Shown: piece by piece, positions 38,600 to 52,934 of the stretch | How positions within the stretch are numbered: the stretch's first letter is position 1 | Layout: each line of letters starts with the position of its first letter | Origin: Geminicoccus harenae | GTDB taxonomy: Bacteria; Pseudomonadota; Alphaproteobacteria; Geminicoccales; Geminicoccaceae | Length of the DNA stretch: 64,000 bases | NCBI RefSeq assembly: GCF_019800005.1 | Contig: NZ_JABGCL010000001.1 | Span: 124,001 to 188,000, forward strand | Direction of reading: 5' to 3' | Translations under genes and position numbers: made by a program | The notes under the pieces: generated by a model | The model's database searches: none | What the model saw: the letters and a program-made list of their open reading frames with translations, nothing else | Told to the model about the DNA's origin: nothing

Positions 38600-41510
38600 G
38601 CGGCAGCGCCTGCACCTGCCCGGGCGGCCCCAGCAGGTGCCAGCCGGGCAGATCGCCATCCGGCGGCAGCGTCGCGTCGAGGAACCAGACCGGCAGGTCG
38701 AGCCGTGCCGTCAGGTAGCGGCGCGACCGGTCCGGCAGGTCGATTGCCAGATGGGGCGGGCTGCTTTCCAGGATGCCGCGCCTGGCCGTGAGCGCGCCGT
38801 GGATGCCGGCGAACGCGAAGGGCGGCGCATCGCTGCCGACCGCCGGTGGCAGCGTGCCCGGCCCGATCGCCAGGCGCAGCTCGCCGGCGAGATCCGCCAC
38901 GATCGCGCGCACGGAGCTGCCCTGGCCCGTGAGGCTGGCCTCGGCGGCGAGCCTCGCCCGGGGTGCCCGGTCGATCCCGAGCAGGCCGCCCAGTGCCGCG
39001 CTGTCGGCATCGTCCAGTGCCAGGTCCAGCTCCATGAGCGGTACCAGCCCGCGGCCGTCCAGGGCGAGGTCGCCCCGCAGCCGGCCACCTTGCGGCAGGG
39101 GCAGGTCCAGCCGTTCCAGGTCGAGCCGCCCTTCCGCCAGGCGCACCCGGCCAAGCCCTTGGCCCTCCGGATCGGCGAGCTGGCGCAGCGTGAGGTCGAG
39201 CTCGGCCCCGAACAGCCAGTGCCAGCGGAGGTCCATGGCCGGCCAGGCGCCCGGCCAGCGGAGCGGCGAGCCCGGCGCGAAGGACAGGGCGGTGGACAGG
39301 AAGTCGTAGAGCCCGGCGAGCGAGCCCGGGGCCACGGCCAGCGCCAGCTGCCCGGCGAGGCGCGGCACCTCGCTGCCGGTGCGCAGGCCGAGCTGGCCAT
39401 GGGCACGCAGCGGCCCGGCCGAAAGCTCGATCCTGCCCTGCCAGCGCCCGTCCTCGCTGCGGCCGATCCGGGCATCGGTCGCCACTGCGCCGCCCAGGGC
39501 ACGCGGCTCGATCGGCAGGAGCGCCAGCTCGGCCAGGAGGGCAGCGAGATCGGGTGCCCGGGCCTGGACCTCCAGCGCGGTCGCCGCCACCTGGTCGCCC
39601 TGGCCGAGCGTGCCGCTGGCGGTGATGCTCCGCCCGTCGCCGGCCAGGTCCAGCGCCAGCTCCAGCCGGTCGAACGGCCCCTGCAGCGACAGGGCGCCCT
39701 CCAGCCCCGGCAGGCGGCCCAGCCAGGGCAGGTCCCAGTCCAGCACCGAGGCGATCCGCTGGGGCCTGAGCGCGCTCAGCCCCAGCACCATGTCGAGCGT
39801 CTGGCCGGAGAGATCGAGCGTGCCGGCGAGCGTCGCGTGCAGCTCGGCCCGGTCGCCGGCCGACGCCTCGGCGACTGTCAGGCGGCCGTTTTGGCAGCGC
39901 GCCTCGAGCGCCACGTCGGTGATCCAGGCATCGCCCCGCGACAGCCGGCCGATCCGCAGGTCGAGCTCCCCGTCCGGCAGGTGGCGGAGCAGGTCCAAGG
40001 GCTCGGAGGGCTCGGCAAGCCATTGCGCCAGGTCGAGCCGGTCGATCTCGCCGGCGAGGGTGAGCGCATCGGCGGCAAGGCCGATTCTGCCGGCGAACCG
40101 GCTCTGGTCGGCCTGCAGCGTCGCCTGCTCGAGCGCCCAGCTGCCGGGCTGCCAGTGCAGCTCGCCCTCGACCAGCAGCCCCGCCGGGCGGTCCGGCGGC
40201 AGCCAGTCCGGCAGGACACCCAGCTGCCCCAGCACCGGCATGGCGGTCGGCAGGTCGAGGCTCATCGTACCCGCCAGCTCCTCGCTTGGCGCGAAGCGCG
40301 CCCGCTCCAGCCGCAACGCCCCGTCGGCGCCGACCGAGGCCGCCAGCCGGTCGATCTCGATCTGGCCGTCCGGCAGGACGCGGCCAGCCACGTCCACGGC
40401 CGGCAGCGCCACGCCGCGCAGGTCGAGCCCGTGGCCGGTGAGCTTCACCTCGATCCGGTTGCCGCCGAACAGGCTGGTCCCCGCCGCCAGCCGGTCCAGG
40501 TCCGGTGCGGCCAGCGTCGCGTCGCGCAGATCCAGGCGCAGCTCGCCGGCCTGCTCGGCATGGCGGAGCTCGAACGTGCCGGCCAGCGTGGTGCTGCCCG
40601 ACGAGGCGGCCAGATCGGTGAGCTTCAAGCCGGCAGTGCCATGGTCCACGCGGCTCTCGCCCCGCCACGGCGCATCGGGCCCGAGCGCTGCCCACTGGCC
40701 GAGCCAGGCTGGCAGCCTGCCCGCCGCCTCGACCTCCAGCCGGCCGAACAGCCGCCCCACGGCGAGCAAGCCCTGCCACGCGATCCGGCTTGTCCCCAAG
40801 CGCAGCTCCAGCTCGGCGGGCACGGCGCCGCTGCTGTCCGCGCGCCGCAAGGTCCCGTCCAGGGCGAGCGGGCCGTCGGCCGTTTCGGCAGCGAGGGTGA
40901 GCCGCACGATGCCGTCCGCGTCCTCCCGGCGGTCGAGCGCCAGCGCGGCCAGCTCCAGCGGCGGCGTGCCCGGTGCCACCAGGATGGCCAGACGGCCATC
41001 AGCCACCTCGATCGTGCCGGTCTCGCCGCTGTCCGCCAGGTGCAGCAGGTCCTGGACCGCCACGGGTGCGGCCAGCTCCGGGCGGACCGCGGTGAGCGCC
41101 TGCACCGGTGGCTGCCCGGTCAGGAGCCGGAGCGGCGACAGGGCCAGGTCGATGCGGTCGGCCCGGGCCAGCGTGGCGCCCTCCGCCACCAGGCTGGGCT
41201 CGGTGATCACCGCCCGGGGTGCCGGCAGGAAGCTCAGCCCGATCCGGCCCTCCAGCCGGACCGGCCGGTCGAGCACGGCTGCCAGCGACGCCTCGGCCTG
41301 CTGGCGGATCCGCTCCGGGTCGGACAGGAAATAGAACCCGCCTGCCAGCGCGCCGAGCAGTGCCGCCGCCGCGGCCAGGATCAGGAGGACGGCACGCAGG
41401 CGCATCGATCGTTCTGGTTCGGCCGGACAAGGAACGGGCCGACCCTAGGAAGGCGGGATGCACAACGCAAACCGGACATGCGCAGCGCGGACCGTGCCCG
41501 GTCCCGGCGG

Positions 41511-42440
41511 TCAGGCGCGGGGATGGGCGGCGCCATAGAGCTGGTACAGCCGTTCCTGGTCGACCTGGGTGTATTTCTGGGTGGTGGACAGGCTGGCATG
41601 GCCCAGCAGCTCCTGGATGGAGCGCAGGTCCGCACCGTTCTCCAGGAGATGGGTGGCGAAGCTGTGGCGCAGCGCATGCGGGGTCGCGGTGTCGGGCAGG
41701 TTCAGGATGCTGCGGGCATGGCGGATGCGCCGCCGGACGGAATCGGCGGCCATGGGCCCGCCGCGCACGCCCAGGAACAAAGGCGAGCCGGGCTCCTGGG
41801 GGAAGGGGCAGGCGGCGAGATAGTCGGCCAGGGCCTGGGCCACGACCGGCAGCACCGGCACGTCGCGCACCCGCCCGCCCTTGCCCAGCACCCGCAGGCT
41901 GCGCAGGGAAGCGGCATCCGCCGGGATGGCGGAGCGGGTCAGGCCCAGCGCCTCGCCGATGCGCAGCCCGCAGCCCCACAGGAGCAGGAGCAGCGCCAGG
42001 TCGCGCCGCGCCACGAAGGGCTCCGCACCGTCGCCCAGCATGGCGGTGAGCTCGCCCGCCTGCTCCACGGTGAGCGGGCGGGGCAGCCGGCGCGGCACGG
42101 CGGGCGTGCGCAGGGCGAACAAAGCAGGGTTGTGCAGGCCCCGGCGGCGGTCCAGCCAGCGGAAGAACGAGCGCACCGCCGCCACGCCGCGCATCACATA
42201 GCCGCGCGACAGTCCCTGGGCCTGCCGGTCGGCCAGCCAGGCGCGAAAGTCGGCGGGGCGCAGCGCCATCAGGCTGGCGAGCGAGGGCCGCTCGCCCAGA
42301 TGCCTTGCCAGGAACGCACACAGCCGGCGCAGCTCGTCGCCATAATAGGCCACGGTCTGCGGCGAGAAGCGCCGCTCCTTGGCCAGCTCGACGAGCCAGG
42401 CGCGCAGGGCGTCGTCGAGATCGTCGGTTCCGTGCAGCAT
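41511..42440 (-). CDS. xerC: Tyrosine recombinase XerC
   Basis: Resolves chromosome dimers at dif with XerD. About 309 residues. The N-terminal SAM-like domain covers residues 10-95. The catalytic domain holds the Arg in [14 protein letters not shown], Lys in [26 protein letters not shown] (His-x-x-Arg), [15 protein letters not shown] and the nucleophilic Tyr. The start may be ATG 42440 or GTG 42458. The gene is divergent from priA with about 50 bases between starts, an order common in Alphaproteobacteria (xerC-priA-atpH). No attachment site or element is seen near it, so it is the housekeeping recombinase. Confidence 0.93.
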   Translation of the reverse strand: MLHGTDDLDDALRAWLVELAKERRFSPQTVAYYGDELRRLCAFLARHLGERPSLASLMALRPADFRAWLADRQAQGLSRGYVMRGVAAVRSFFRWLDRRRGLHNPALFALRTPAVPRRLPRPLTVEQAGELTAMLGDGAEPFVARRDLALLLLLWGCGLRIGEALGLTRSAIPADAASLRSLRVLGKGGRVRDVPVLPVVAQALADYLAACPFPQEPGSPLFLGVRGGPMAADSVRRRIRHARSILNLPDTATPHALRHSFATHLLENGADLRSIQELLGHASLSTTQKYTQVDQERLYQLYGAAHPRA

Positions 42441-42491
42441 GAGGCGATGCGGTAGCACGGCGCGCGCAGGATACCTATGTTAGGCGGGCGC

Positions 42492-44696
42492 ATGACTCCC
42501 GACCTCTTTGCCGATTCCTTCGCGACCGTGTCCGTGGTGGTGACCGCACCGCTCGACGGACCGTTCGACTATCTCCTGCCCGACGGCCGGCCCCGGCCGG
42601 AGCCGGGCCAGGTGGTGGCCGTGCCGTTCGGCCGCCAGGTCCTGCCGGGCGTGGTCTGGGACACCAGGCCCGAGCGCCCGGTCGATCCCGGCCGGCTGCG
42701 GCCGCTGGGCCCGCTCCTGCCGGTCCCGCCACTGCCCCTGCCGCTGCGCCGCCTGGTCGATCACGTGGCGCGCGAAACGGTCAGCCCGCGCGGCCAGGTG
42801 CTTAAGCTGGCCCTTTCGACCCATGCCGCCCTGGAGGAGCCGCGCACCGTCGACCTGTACCGGCCGGCCGAGGACGCGCAGGCACGGCGGCTCACACCCA
42901 AGCAGCACCAGGTGCTGGCCGCGGCGGCCGCGGAGCCGCTGGCCCCTGCGGACCTCGCCAGGGCCGCCGGGGTGTCCAGTGCGGTCGTGAAGAAGCTGAT
43001 CGATACGGGCGCACTCCTGCCCGAGACCCATGTGGTCGAGGAGCGCTGGCCGGTACCCGATCCCGCCCGGATCGGGGTCGAGCTGAACGAGGGTCAGGCC
43101 AGTGCTGCCCGGCGGCTGGAGGAGGCGGTGCAGGAGCGCCGCCATGCGACCTTCCTCCTGGACGGGGTCCCGGGTGCTGGCAAGACCGAGGTCTATTTCG
43201 CGGCGATCGCCGCCTGCATCCGGGCCGGCCGGCAGGCGCTGGTGCTGCTGCCCGAGATCGCGCTCACCAGCCAGTGGTCGGCCCGCTTCACCCGCACCTT
43301 CGGCGTACCCCCGGTCGCCTGGCATGCCGATGTCGGCTCGGCCAGGCGGCGCAAGATCTGGCGCGCGGCGATCGAGGGCAAGGTCCCGCTGGTGGTGGGC
43401 GCCCGCTCCGCGCTTTGGCTGCCGCTGCAGGATGTCGGGCTGATCGTGGTCGACGAGGAGCACGATCCCTCGTTCAAGCAGGACGACGGCGTAACCTATC
43501 AGGCACGCGACGCGGCGATCGCCCGGGCGCGCTTCGAGAACTGCCCGGTCGTGCTGGCCTCGGCCACGCCGTCGCTGGAGACGGTGGTGGCGACGGGCAG
43601 CACCGGCCCCGACCGGATCCACCGGCTGGTGCTGCCCGAGCGGCATGGCAGCGCGCCGGCACCCAAGGTCGACATCGTCGACCTGCGCTCGGCCAGGCCG
43701 CGCCGGGGTGCCGGCTTCCTCGCCCCCCGCGTGGTCGGCGAGCTGGAGGCGACGCTGGAGCGCGGCGAGCAGGCGCTCCTGTTCCTGAACCGGCGCGGCT
43801 ATGCGCCCTTGTCGCTGTGCCGGGCCTGCGGCCACCGGTTCCGTTGCCCGAACTGCTCGGCTTGGCTCACCGCCCACCGGCTGCGCCGGCGCCTGCAATG
43901 CCACCATTGCGGCTTCTCGATGCCGGAGCCAGACCATTGCCCGGAATGCGGCACGACCGATGCGCTGGCTTTGTCCGGGCCGGGCGTGGAGCGGATCGCG
44001 GACGAGGTGCGCCACCTGTTCCCCAAGGCGCGCACCGCACTGCTCACCAGCGACACCGCCACCACGGCAGGGCAGGCCGCGGCGATCGTGGGGGCGGTGG
44101 AGCGGCGCGAGGTCGACATCCTGATCGGCACCCAGATGGTCGCCAAGGGCCACCATTTCCCGGACCTGACCCTGGTGGGCGTGGTCGATGGCGATCTGGG
44201 CCTGGGCGGCGGCGACCTGCGCGCCGCGGAGCGCTCGTTCCAGCTGCTCTACCAGGTTTCCGGCCGCGCGGGCCGCGCGGACAAGCCCGGCCGGGTCCTG
44301 ATCCAGACCCACCTGCCGGGCCACCCGGTGATGCGCGCGCTCGCGTCCGGCGACCGCGACCGGTTCGTCGCCGCCGAGATCGCCGAGCGCGAGGACGGCC
44401 TGCTGCCACCGTTCGGCCGGCTGGCCTCCTTGATCCTGTCGGGTGCGCGCCAGGTCGACGTGCAGACCGCCGCCCGGCACCTGGCGCTGGCGGCACCGGT
44501 CGACCCGGGGGTCCGGGTGCTGGGGCCGGCACCGGCGCCGATCGCCTTGCTGCGCGGGCGCTGGCGCGAGCGGCTGCTGGTGCGCGCGCGGCTGGACGTC
44601 GACCTGCCGGACTATCTGCGCCTGTGGACCGGTACGGTCCGCCTGCCGTCGGCCATCCAGCTCACGATCGACGTCGACCCCTACGACTTCCTCTGA
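42492..44696 (+). CDS. priA: Primosomal replication-restart helicase PriA
   Basis: Reloads DnaB at stalled forks. About 734 residues. The N-terminal DNA-binding domain begins SVVVTAPLDGPFDYLLP. The helicase has Walker A GVPGAGKTE, the DEEHD box in IVVDEEHDPSFKQ, and RGRAGRADKPG (the motif VI-like arginine stretch). The family zinc-binding module is complete: CRACGHRFRCPNCSAWL and CHHCGFSMPEPDHCPECG (eight Cys). ATG 42492 follows TTAGGCGGGCGC; an ATG at 42477 is also in frame. It is normally immediately upstream of the atp operon; here an RTX gene intervenes. Confidence 0.95.
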   Translation: MTPDLFADSFATVSVVVTAPLDGPFDYLLPDGRPRPEPGQVVAVPFGRQVLPGVVWDTRPERPVDPGRLRPLGPLLPVPPLPLPLRRLVDHVARETVSPRGQVLKLALSTHAALEEPRTVDLYRPAEDAQARRLTPKQHQVLAAAAAEPLAPADLARAAGVSSAVVKKLIDTGALLPETHVVEERWPVPDPARIGVELNEGQASAARRLEEAVQERRHATFLLDGVPGAGKTEVYFAAIAACIRAGRQALVLLPEIALTSQWSARFTRTFGVPPVAWHADVGSARRRKIWRAAIEGKVPLVVGARSALWLPLQDVGLIVVDEEHDPSFKQDDGVTYQARDAAIARARFENCPVVLASATPSLETVVATGSTGPDRIHRLVLPERHGSAPAPKVDIVDLRSARPRRGAGFLAPRVVGELEATLERGEQALLFLNRRGYAPLSLCRACGHRFRCPNCSAWLTAHRLRRRLQCHHCGFSMPEPDHCPECGTTDALALSGPGVERIADEVRHLFPKARTALLTSDTATTAGQAAAIVGAVERREVDILIGTQMVAKGHHFPDLTLVGVVDGDLGLGGGDLRAAERSFQLLYQVSGRAGRADKPGRVLIQTHLPGHPVMRALASGDRDRFVAAEIAEREDGLLPPFGRLASLILSGARQVDVQTAARHLALAAPVDPGVRVLGPAPAPIALLRGRWRERLLVRARLDVDLPDYLRLWTGTVRLPSAIQLTIDVDPYDFL

Positions 44697-44930
44697 CGAT
44701 CCGGCACCGGCCGCTGCGGCGCATCCCGGGCAGCCGGCTGCGGGATCTCTGCATTGATGCGGTTACTGCGTTTCCATTGACCATCCGGAAATAGCGATGC
44801 AGCCTGCCGCTATAGAACCGGAAATTCATTTGCGCAGCTGTACAAACCTGCGGAGAACCGCAGGTAAACAAGAATGCGGTGCTTGCGTTTCCTGTTCTGT
44901 CGAATCAGTCGACGGTGATGGAGACGATCA
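44697..44930. other. Intergenic region between priA and the RTX gene
   Basis: About 230 bases, AT-richer than its neighbours, with no gene. It contains a perfect hairpin ACCTGCGG-AGAA-CCGCAGGT at 44846-44865 with no T tract. It probably holds the RTX-gene promoter and leader. No confident boxes can be assigned. Confidence 0.35.
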
Positions 44931-46385
44931 TTGGCTACGATCAGGGGCGATGCCGGCAACAACCGGCTGTCGGGGACCAACTCGCCCGACGGCATCTATG
45001 GGTTCGGCGGGGATGATCTGCTGTTCGGCCGCGGCAGTGCCGACCGCCTGCTGGGCGGGACGGGCCGGGACCGGCTCTATGGCGGTACCGGCGACGACCG
45101 GCTCAAGGGTGGTGCCGGCAACGATCTGCTGCATGGCGGTGCCGGCTCGGACCGGCTCGACGGCGGTGCCGGGGTCGATACGGCGAACTATTCGGACGAG
45201 ACGGTCGGCCTGTTCGCCAACCTGTTCACCGGCGCGGTCGTCACGGCGCACGGCATCGACCAGCTGTCCTCGATCGAGCGCTTCTATGGGGGCGCTGCGG
45301 GCGACGTGATCACCGGTGCCGGCGAGGAAGGGGAAGTGGGGGCCAATGTCGAGCCCGGCCGCGGCCTGGCCCTGTTCGGCTTCGGCGGCGACGACTTCGT
45401 GTTCGGCGGGATCGGCAACGACTATCTCCAGGGCAACGAGGGCGACGACGGCCTGTCCGGCGACGCCGGCCATGACCGCCTGCTGGGCGGCGACGGCGAC
45501 GACCTCCTGCTGGGCGGCGACGGCAACGACATCCTACAGGGTGGGGCCGGCGACGACCTGCTCGAGGGCGATGCCGGCGACGACCGGCTCGACGGCGGCG
45601 ACGGGATCGACACGGTCGACTACTCCGATGGTCGCGAGATGCTCGTGGCCGACCTGTTCGCCGGCGAGGTCTTCGACGGCGACGGCAAGGACCAGCTCGT
45701 CTCGATCGAACGCTTCTATGGGAGCCGGGCGGGCGACGTCATCACCGCGACCGCCGTCACGGGCGACGATGCGGGGCCAGCCAACGTGGTGCTAGGGCAG
45801 GGGCTGGAGATCTTCGGGCTCGGCGGCAACGACTTCATCGGCGGAAGTGCCGGCAACGACCTCATCGAGGGGGGAGCCGGCAACGACAACCTGTCCGGCA
45901 GTGCAGGCGACGACCGCATCCTGGGCGGCGAGGGCGACGACATCCTGTTCGGCGATGCCGGCACCGACCTCCTGACGGGCGGGGCCGGCAACGACCGGTT
46001 CGACATGCTGGTCGAGATTCCGGAGGATCCCTCCGAGCTGTCCTTCATCTCCGGGCACACGATCGCGCTCGATTTCACCCGCGGCGAGGACAAGCTCTAT
46101 GCGGCCGTATCCGAAGGTGATCCGTCGGCCCGGCTGGACAGCTACGAGGTGTTCGCCCGGCTCGACAGCAACCACGACGGCAGCCTCACCGAAGCGGACG
46201 ACTGGGTGGAGCTTCGCGATGTCCAGCCGGACGGCATGGCCGCCCGCGGGTCGCTGGTGATCGATTTCGGCAATGCGGTGGCGCCGGACCTGGTGGGCTC
46301 CGGCCATACCCTGACCCTGTACGGCGTGACCTCGGTGACGAAGAGCGACTTCGTGCTGGACTCGGGGCCGGTCCTGGCCCCCTGA
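44931..46385 (+). CDS. RTX-type calcium-binding repeat protein (putative type I secretion substrate)
   Basis: 484 residues. Three groups of GGxGxDxL nonapeptide repeats (for example GGAGNDLLHGGAGSDRLDGGAG and later blocks) bind calcium. A longer unit is duplicated: GVDTANYSDETVGLFANLF..DQLSSIERFYGG and GIDTVDYSDGREMLVADLF..DQLVSIERFYGS. A C-terminal domain of about 120 residues follows and contains an EF-hand-like loop DSNHDGSLTEADD. There is no signal peptide, as expected for type I secretion, with C-terminal export. No T1SS genes are adjacent and no enzymatic domain is recognisable. Translation starts at TTG 44931 with GGAG seven bases upstream. Confidence 0.88.
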   Translation: MATIRGDAGNNRLSGTNSPDGIYGFGGDDLLFGRGSADRLLGGTGRDRLYGGTGDDRLKGGAGNDLLHGGAGSDRLDGGAGVDTANYSDETVGLFANLFTGAVVTAHGIDQLSSIERFYGGAAGDVITGAGEEGEVGANVEPGRGLALFGFGGDDFVFGGIGNDYLQGNEGDDGLSGDAGHDRLLGGDGDDLLLGGDGNDILQGGAGDDLLEGDAGDDRLDGGDGIDTVDYSDGREMLVADLFAGEVFDGDGKDQLVSIERFYGSRAGDVITATAVTGDDAGPANVVLGQGLEIFGLGGNDFIGGSAGNDLIEGGAGNDNLSGSAGDDRILGGEGDDILFGDAGTDLLTGGAGNDRFDMLVEIPEDPSELSFISGHTIALDFTRGEDKLYAAVSEGDPSARLDSYEVFARLDSNHDGSLTEADDWVELRDVQPDGMAARGSLVIDFGNAVAPDLVGSGHTLTLYGVTSVTKSDFVLDSGPVLAP

Positions 46386-46451
46386 GCCGGCAAGGGGCCC
46401 GATCCGCATGGGCCGGGCCTGTTCCACGACAGGCAGTGTGATTCCCTGCCC

Positions 46452-46472
46452 GCCCGATCGCGCTCATCGGGC
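46452..46472 (+). terminator. Hairpin after the RTX gene
   Basis: 7-bp stem GCCCGAT/ATCGGGC with loop CGCGCTC, 66 bases after the RTX stop, followed by TTCCCG. Terminator-like but without a strong T tract. Confidence 0.4.
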
Positions 46473-46524
46473 TTCCCGCCTGCGTCGAATCCGATCAGGA
46501 TGCGTGCGGGCGGCGGGGGGTCGC

Positions 46525-46552
46525 TTGCAGGGCTCACACGGTCGTGTTATCC
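46525..46552 (+). promoter_or_regulatory. Candidate promoter of the ATP synthase operon
   Basis: TTGCAG at 46525-46530 and TTATCC at 46547-46552, spacing 16, 75 bases before the atpH start. A moderate sigma-70-type match in the right place; not proven. Confidence 0.35.
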
Positions 46553-46627
46553 GCCGCACCGCCGAAAGTCGGGCGGCTGGATGCCGACGCAATACGCGTG
46601 CCGCCTTAGCCGAAGACGGGGTTCCGT

Positions 46628-47187
46628 TTGTCTGCCAGAACAGCCACGAGTTCGGGATTGGCTGCGCGTTACGCGCAGGCGATGTTCGAGCTGGCGAGCG
46701 AGCAGGGTGCGCTTGATCAGGTCGGGACCGACCTGGACAAGCTCGACCGTGCCATCGCCGAAAGTCCGGACCTCGCGCGTCTGATCGCGAGCCCGGTCGT
46801 TACTCGCGAACAGCATGCCAGCGCCGTCTCGGCGGTCGCTGACGAACTGGACCTGAGCGAGATCACCCGGAAGTTCCTGGGGGTGCTCGCCGCCAAGCGC
46901 CGGCTGTTCGCGCTGCCCTCGATTGTGAGCTCGTTCCGGGCGCGCCTGGCCGAGCAGCGTGGCGAGGTGACCGCCGAGGTCGCCTCGGCCCAGCCGCTCG
47001 ACCAGAAGCAGCTCGCAGCGCTCACGGACGCGGTCACCGCGTATTCCGGCAAGAAAGTCCGGCTGGACACCAAGGTCGACCCCTCGCTCATCGGCGGGCT
47101 GGTGGTCACCGTGGGTTCCCGCCAGGTGGATGCATCCTTGAAGCGCAAGCTTCAGCAACTTGACGTCGCGATGAGAGGGTTGGGCTG

Positions 47188-47188
<1 letters not shown>
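46628..47188 (+). CDS. atpH: ATP synthase F1 subunit delta
   Basis: 186 residues, part of the peripheral stalk that holds the F1 head. The N-terminal helical bundle reads [20 protein letters not shown] and the family C-terminal motif is [35 protein letters not shown]. Translation starts at TTG 46628. It opens the atpHAGDC operon and its stop overlaps the atpA start by one base (TGATG). The Fo genes (atpB, E, F) are elsewhere, as in other Alphaproteobacteria. Confidence 0.95.
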
Positions 47189-48723
<1,535 letters not shown>

Positions 48724-48743
48724 TCCGCAAAGGTCGCTGAACC

Positions 48744-51090
<2,347 letters not shown>

Positions 51091-51112
51091 GCCGGAAGCG
51101 GGAGGAGCGGCC

Positions 51113-51526
51113 TTGGCCGACAAGCTGCAGTTCGACCTGGTCTCGCCCGAGCGGGTGCTCGTCAGCGACGCCGTCGACATGGTGGTGGTGCCGGGTGCGG
51201 AGGGCGACTTCGGTGTCATGGCCGGGCATGCCCCGGTCATGGCGCTGCTGCGCCCGGGCCTGATCACCACCTACGAGAACGACCGCCCGGCCCGGCGGAT
51301 CTTCGTCGCCAGCGGCTTTGCCGAGGTGAATCCGAGCGGCATCATCGTCCTGGCCGAGAACGCCGACGACCTGGGCGAGCTGCCGCAGGAGCGTGCCATG
51401 CAGATGCTGCGCAACGCGGAGGAGGACCTCCAGTCCGCCAATGCCGCGAGCGAGGCGGAGCGTGCCAGGCTCGAGCAGGCGGTCGCGATCGCCCGGGCCC
51501 GAAGCGAGGCCTACACGGCACCCTGA
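51113..51526 (+). CDS. atpC: ATP synthase F1 subunit epsilon
   Basis: 137 residues. The N-terminal beta-sandwich begins LQFDLVSPERVLVSDAVDMVVVPGAEGDFGVMAGHAPVMALLRPG, and a C-terminal helical hairpin (AEEDLQSANAASEAERARLEQAVAIARARSEAY) can brake the rotor. Translation starts at TTG 51113 with GGGAGGAG upstream. Last gene of the operon; a bidirectional terminator follows. Confidence 0.95.
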   Translation: MADKLQFDLVSPERVLVSDAVDMVVVPGAEGDFGVMAGHAPVMALLRPGLITTYENDRPARRIFVASGFAEVNPSGIIVLAENADDLGELPQERAMQMLRNAEEDLQSANAASEAERARLEQAVAIARARSEAYTAP

Positions 51527-51572
51527 TGCGGCGAGGGGGCTCCTGGAGCCGCCCCGCCGTCATCCGCAACGA

Positions 51573-51608
51573 AAACGGCCACCGGGAGGATGCTTCCGGT
51601 GGCCGTTT
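51573..51608. terminator. Bidirectional terminator between atpC and the GAF kinase
   Basis: Perfect 13-bp stem AAACGGCCACCGG/CCGGTGGCCGTTT around a 10-base loop. T-rich stretches flank both sides (GTTTCG on the plus strand, GTTTTCGTT on the minus strand), so it serves the converging atp operon and the kinase gene. Confidence 0.85.
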
Positions 51609-51629
51609 CGCGTTCCGGCCGAAAGCTGC

Positions 51630-52826
51630 TCAGACGCCGCTCGGGCTGGTGCCGCCCGGCCAGGTGAAGGTGAACACCGTGCCGGTCGCCTCCGTGGAGC
51701 GCACCGAAAGCGTGCCGCCATGCGCCTTGGCGATCTCGTCGGCGATGTAGAGACCGAGGCCCAGGCCGGCAGAACCCCCGCCACGCGTCGCACGGGTATA
51801 GGGCTGGAACATCCGGGCCATGATCTCCGGATCGATCGGCGGCCCCTGGTTGGTGACCTCCAGCACGCAACCGCCATCCGCCATTCCCGCCCGCACCTGG
51901 ACCGGCCCGTCCGGCCGCCCGTGGGTCAGCGCGTTGGCCAGGAGGTTGGAGAGGAGCTGCCCGATGCGGTCGGGATCGCAGGCCACCGACCCGCCGAACC
52001 GGATATCCGACTCGATCCGCCGCTCCGGAAAGCTCGCCGCCAGCTCCGCCACGACCCGGCCGAGTTCCGCGCCCAGGTCAGCCACGGGCCGCAGTGCCAG
52101 CTGGAAGCCGCCGCCCAGGCGGCCGCGGGCAAAGTCCAGGATGTCCTCGATCAGCCGGGACATGCGGGTGCAGCTCTGCTCCATCTGGCGCAGGATCGGC
52201 TGCGCATCCTGGCCGGGCGGCAGCCTGCCCAGCAGGCGGAGGCCGGAGATCACCGAGAACAGCGGGTTGCGCAGGTCGTGGCCCAGCACGCCGATGAACT
52301 GCTCGCGCAGCGACCCGGTTTCCAGCGCGTCGTGCAGTGCCAGCCTGCTGGCGCTGGACTGGTCCTCGAGTTCGAGCTGGGCCGAGATCAGCTCGGCGTA
52401 GAGCTGCACCATCTCCAGGATCTTGCTGTCGCGCAGCCTGGCCGGCCGCGGATCGAGCGCGCAGATGGTGCCGAACACCTCGCCGTTGCGGCGGATGATC
52501 GGCACCGAGAGGTAGCTCTCGAAGCCGTACTGCCGCGGGGTCGGGTGGCCGCAGTAGATCTGGTCCTGGCTGGCATGGTCGATGACGATCGGCGCCTTGG
52601 CACCGCGGATCTCGTGGCAGAGCGTCGTGGTGACCTCCAGCTCCCCGCCGACCTTCAGGCCGAAGCCGAGCTTGTCCAGGACGGCGCAGGCCACCCACCG
52701 TTCGCCCGTCACCCTGGCCACCGCGGCAAAGCGCAGCCCGGTGGTCGTCGAGACGATCTCGAGGATGGCTGGAACCGCTCTCAGCCGGCCGACCGTCTCG
52801 ATATCGGCCACGATCGAATCAGCCAT
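51630..52826 (-). CDS. GAF-domain sensor histidine kinase
   Basis: 398 residues, soluble, with no membrane segment. An N-terminal GAF domain spans about residues 15-160 (RFAAVARVTGERWVACAVLDKLGFGLKVGGEL, FESYLSVPIIRRNGEVFGTICALDPRP) and could bind a small ligand or chromophore. The dimerisation box holds the phospho-accepting His in FIGVLGHDLRNPLFSV. The HATPase domain has the N box LLSNLLANALTHG and G box GLGLGLYIADEIAKAHGG. No response regulator is adjacent. It is convergent with the atp operon. Ligand and target unknown. Confidence 0.92.
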   Translation of the reverse strand: MADSIVADIETVGRLRAVPAILEIVSTTTGLRFAAVARVTGERWVACAVLDKLGFGLKVGGELEVTTTLCHEIRGAKAPIVIDHASQDQIYCGHPTPRQYGFESYLSVPIIRRNGEVFGTICALDPRPARLRDSKILEMVQLYAELISAQLELEDQSSASRLALHDALETGSLREQFIGVLGHDLRNPLFSVISGLRLLGRLPPGQDAQPILRQMEQSCTRMSRLIEDILDFARGRLGGGFQLALRPVADLGAELGRVVAELAASFPERRIESDIRFGGSVACDPDRIGQLLSNLLANALTHGRPDGPVQVRAGMADGGCVLEVTNQGPPIDPEIMARMFQPYTRATRGGGSAGLGLGLYIADEIAKAHGGTLSVRSTEATGTVFTFTWPGGTSPSGV

Positions 52827-52934
52827 CCATGATCCTCGCTGGCGCCGGCCAGGGGTGGTACATGCGACTCCGGCGCCATTGCGGTTCCAGATCGCCGAAC
52901 TAGTGGCAGATGTTCCGGAACGGAGGAAGGCCGC

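Noticed and set aside
41511..42440. XerC as a phage or integron integrase
   Set aside because: The neighbours priA and the atp operon, the size and the sequence fit the housekeeping dimer-resolution recombinase.
38637..42455. Continuous plus-strand frame of about 1270 codons across the AsmA-like and xerC genes
   Set aside because: Antisense artefact of G+C-rich codon usage. Both minus-strand genes have clear family motifs while this frame has none.
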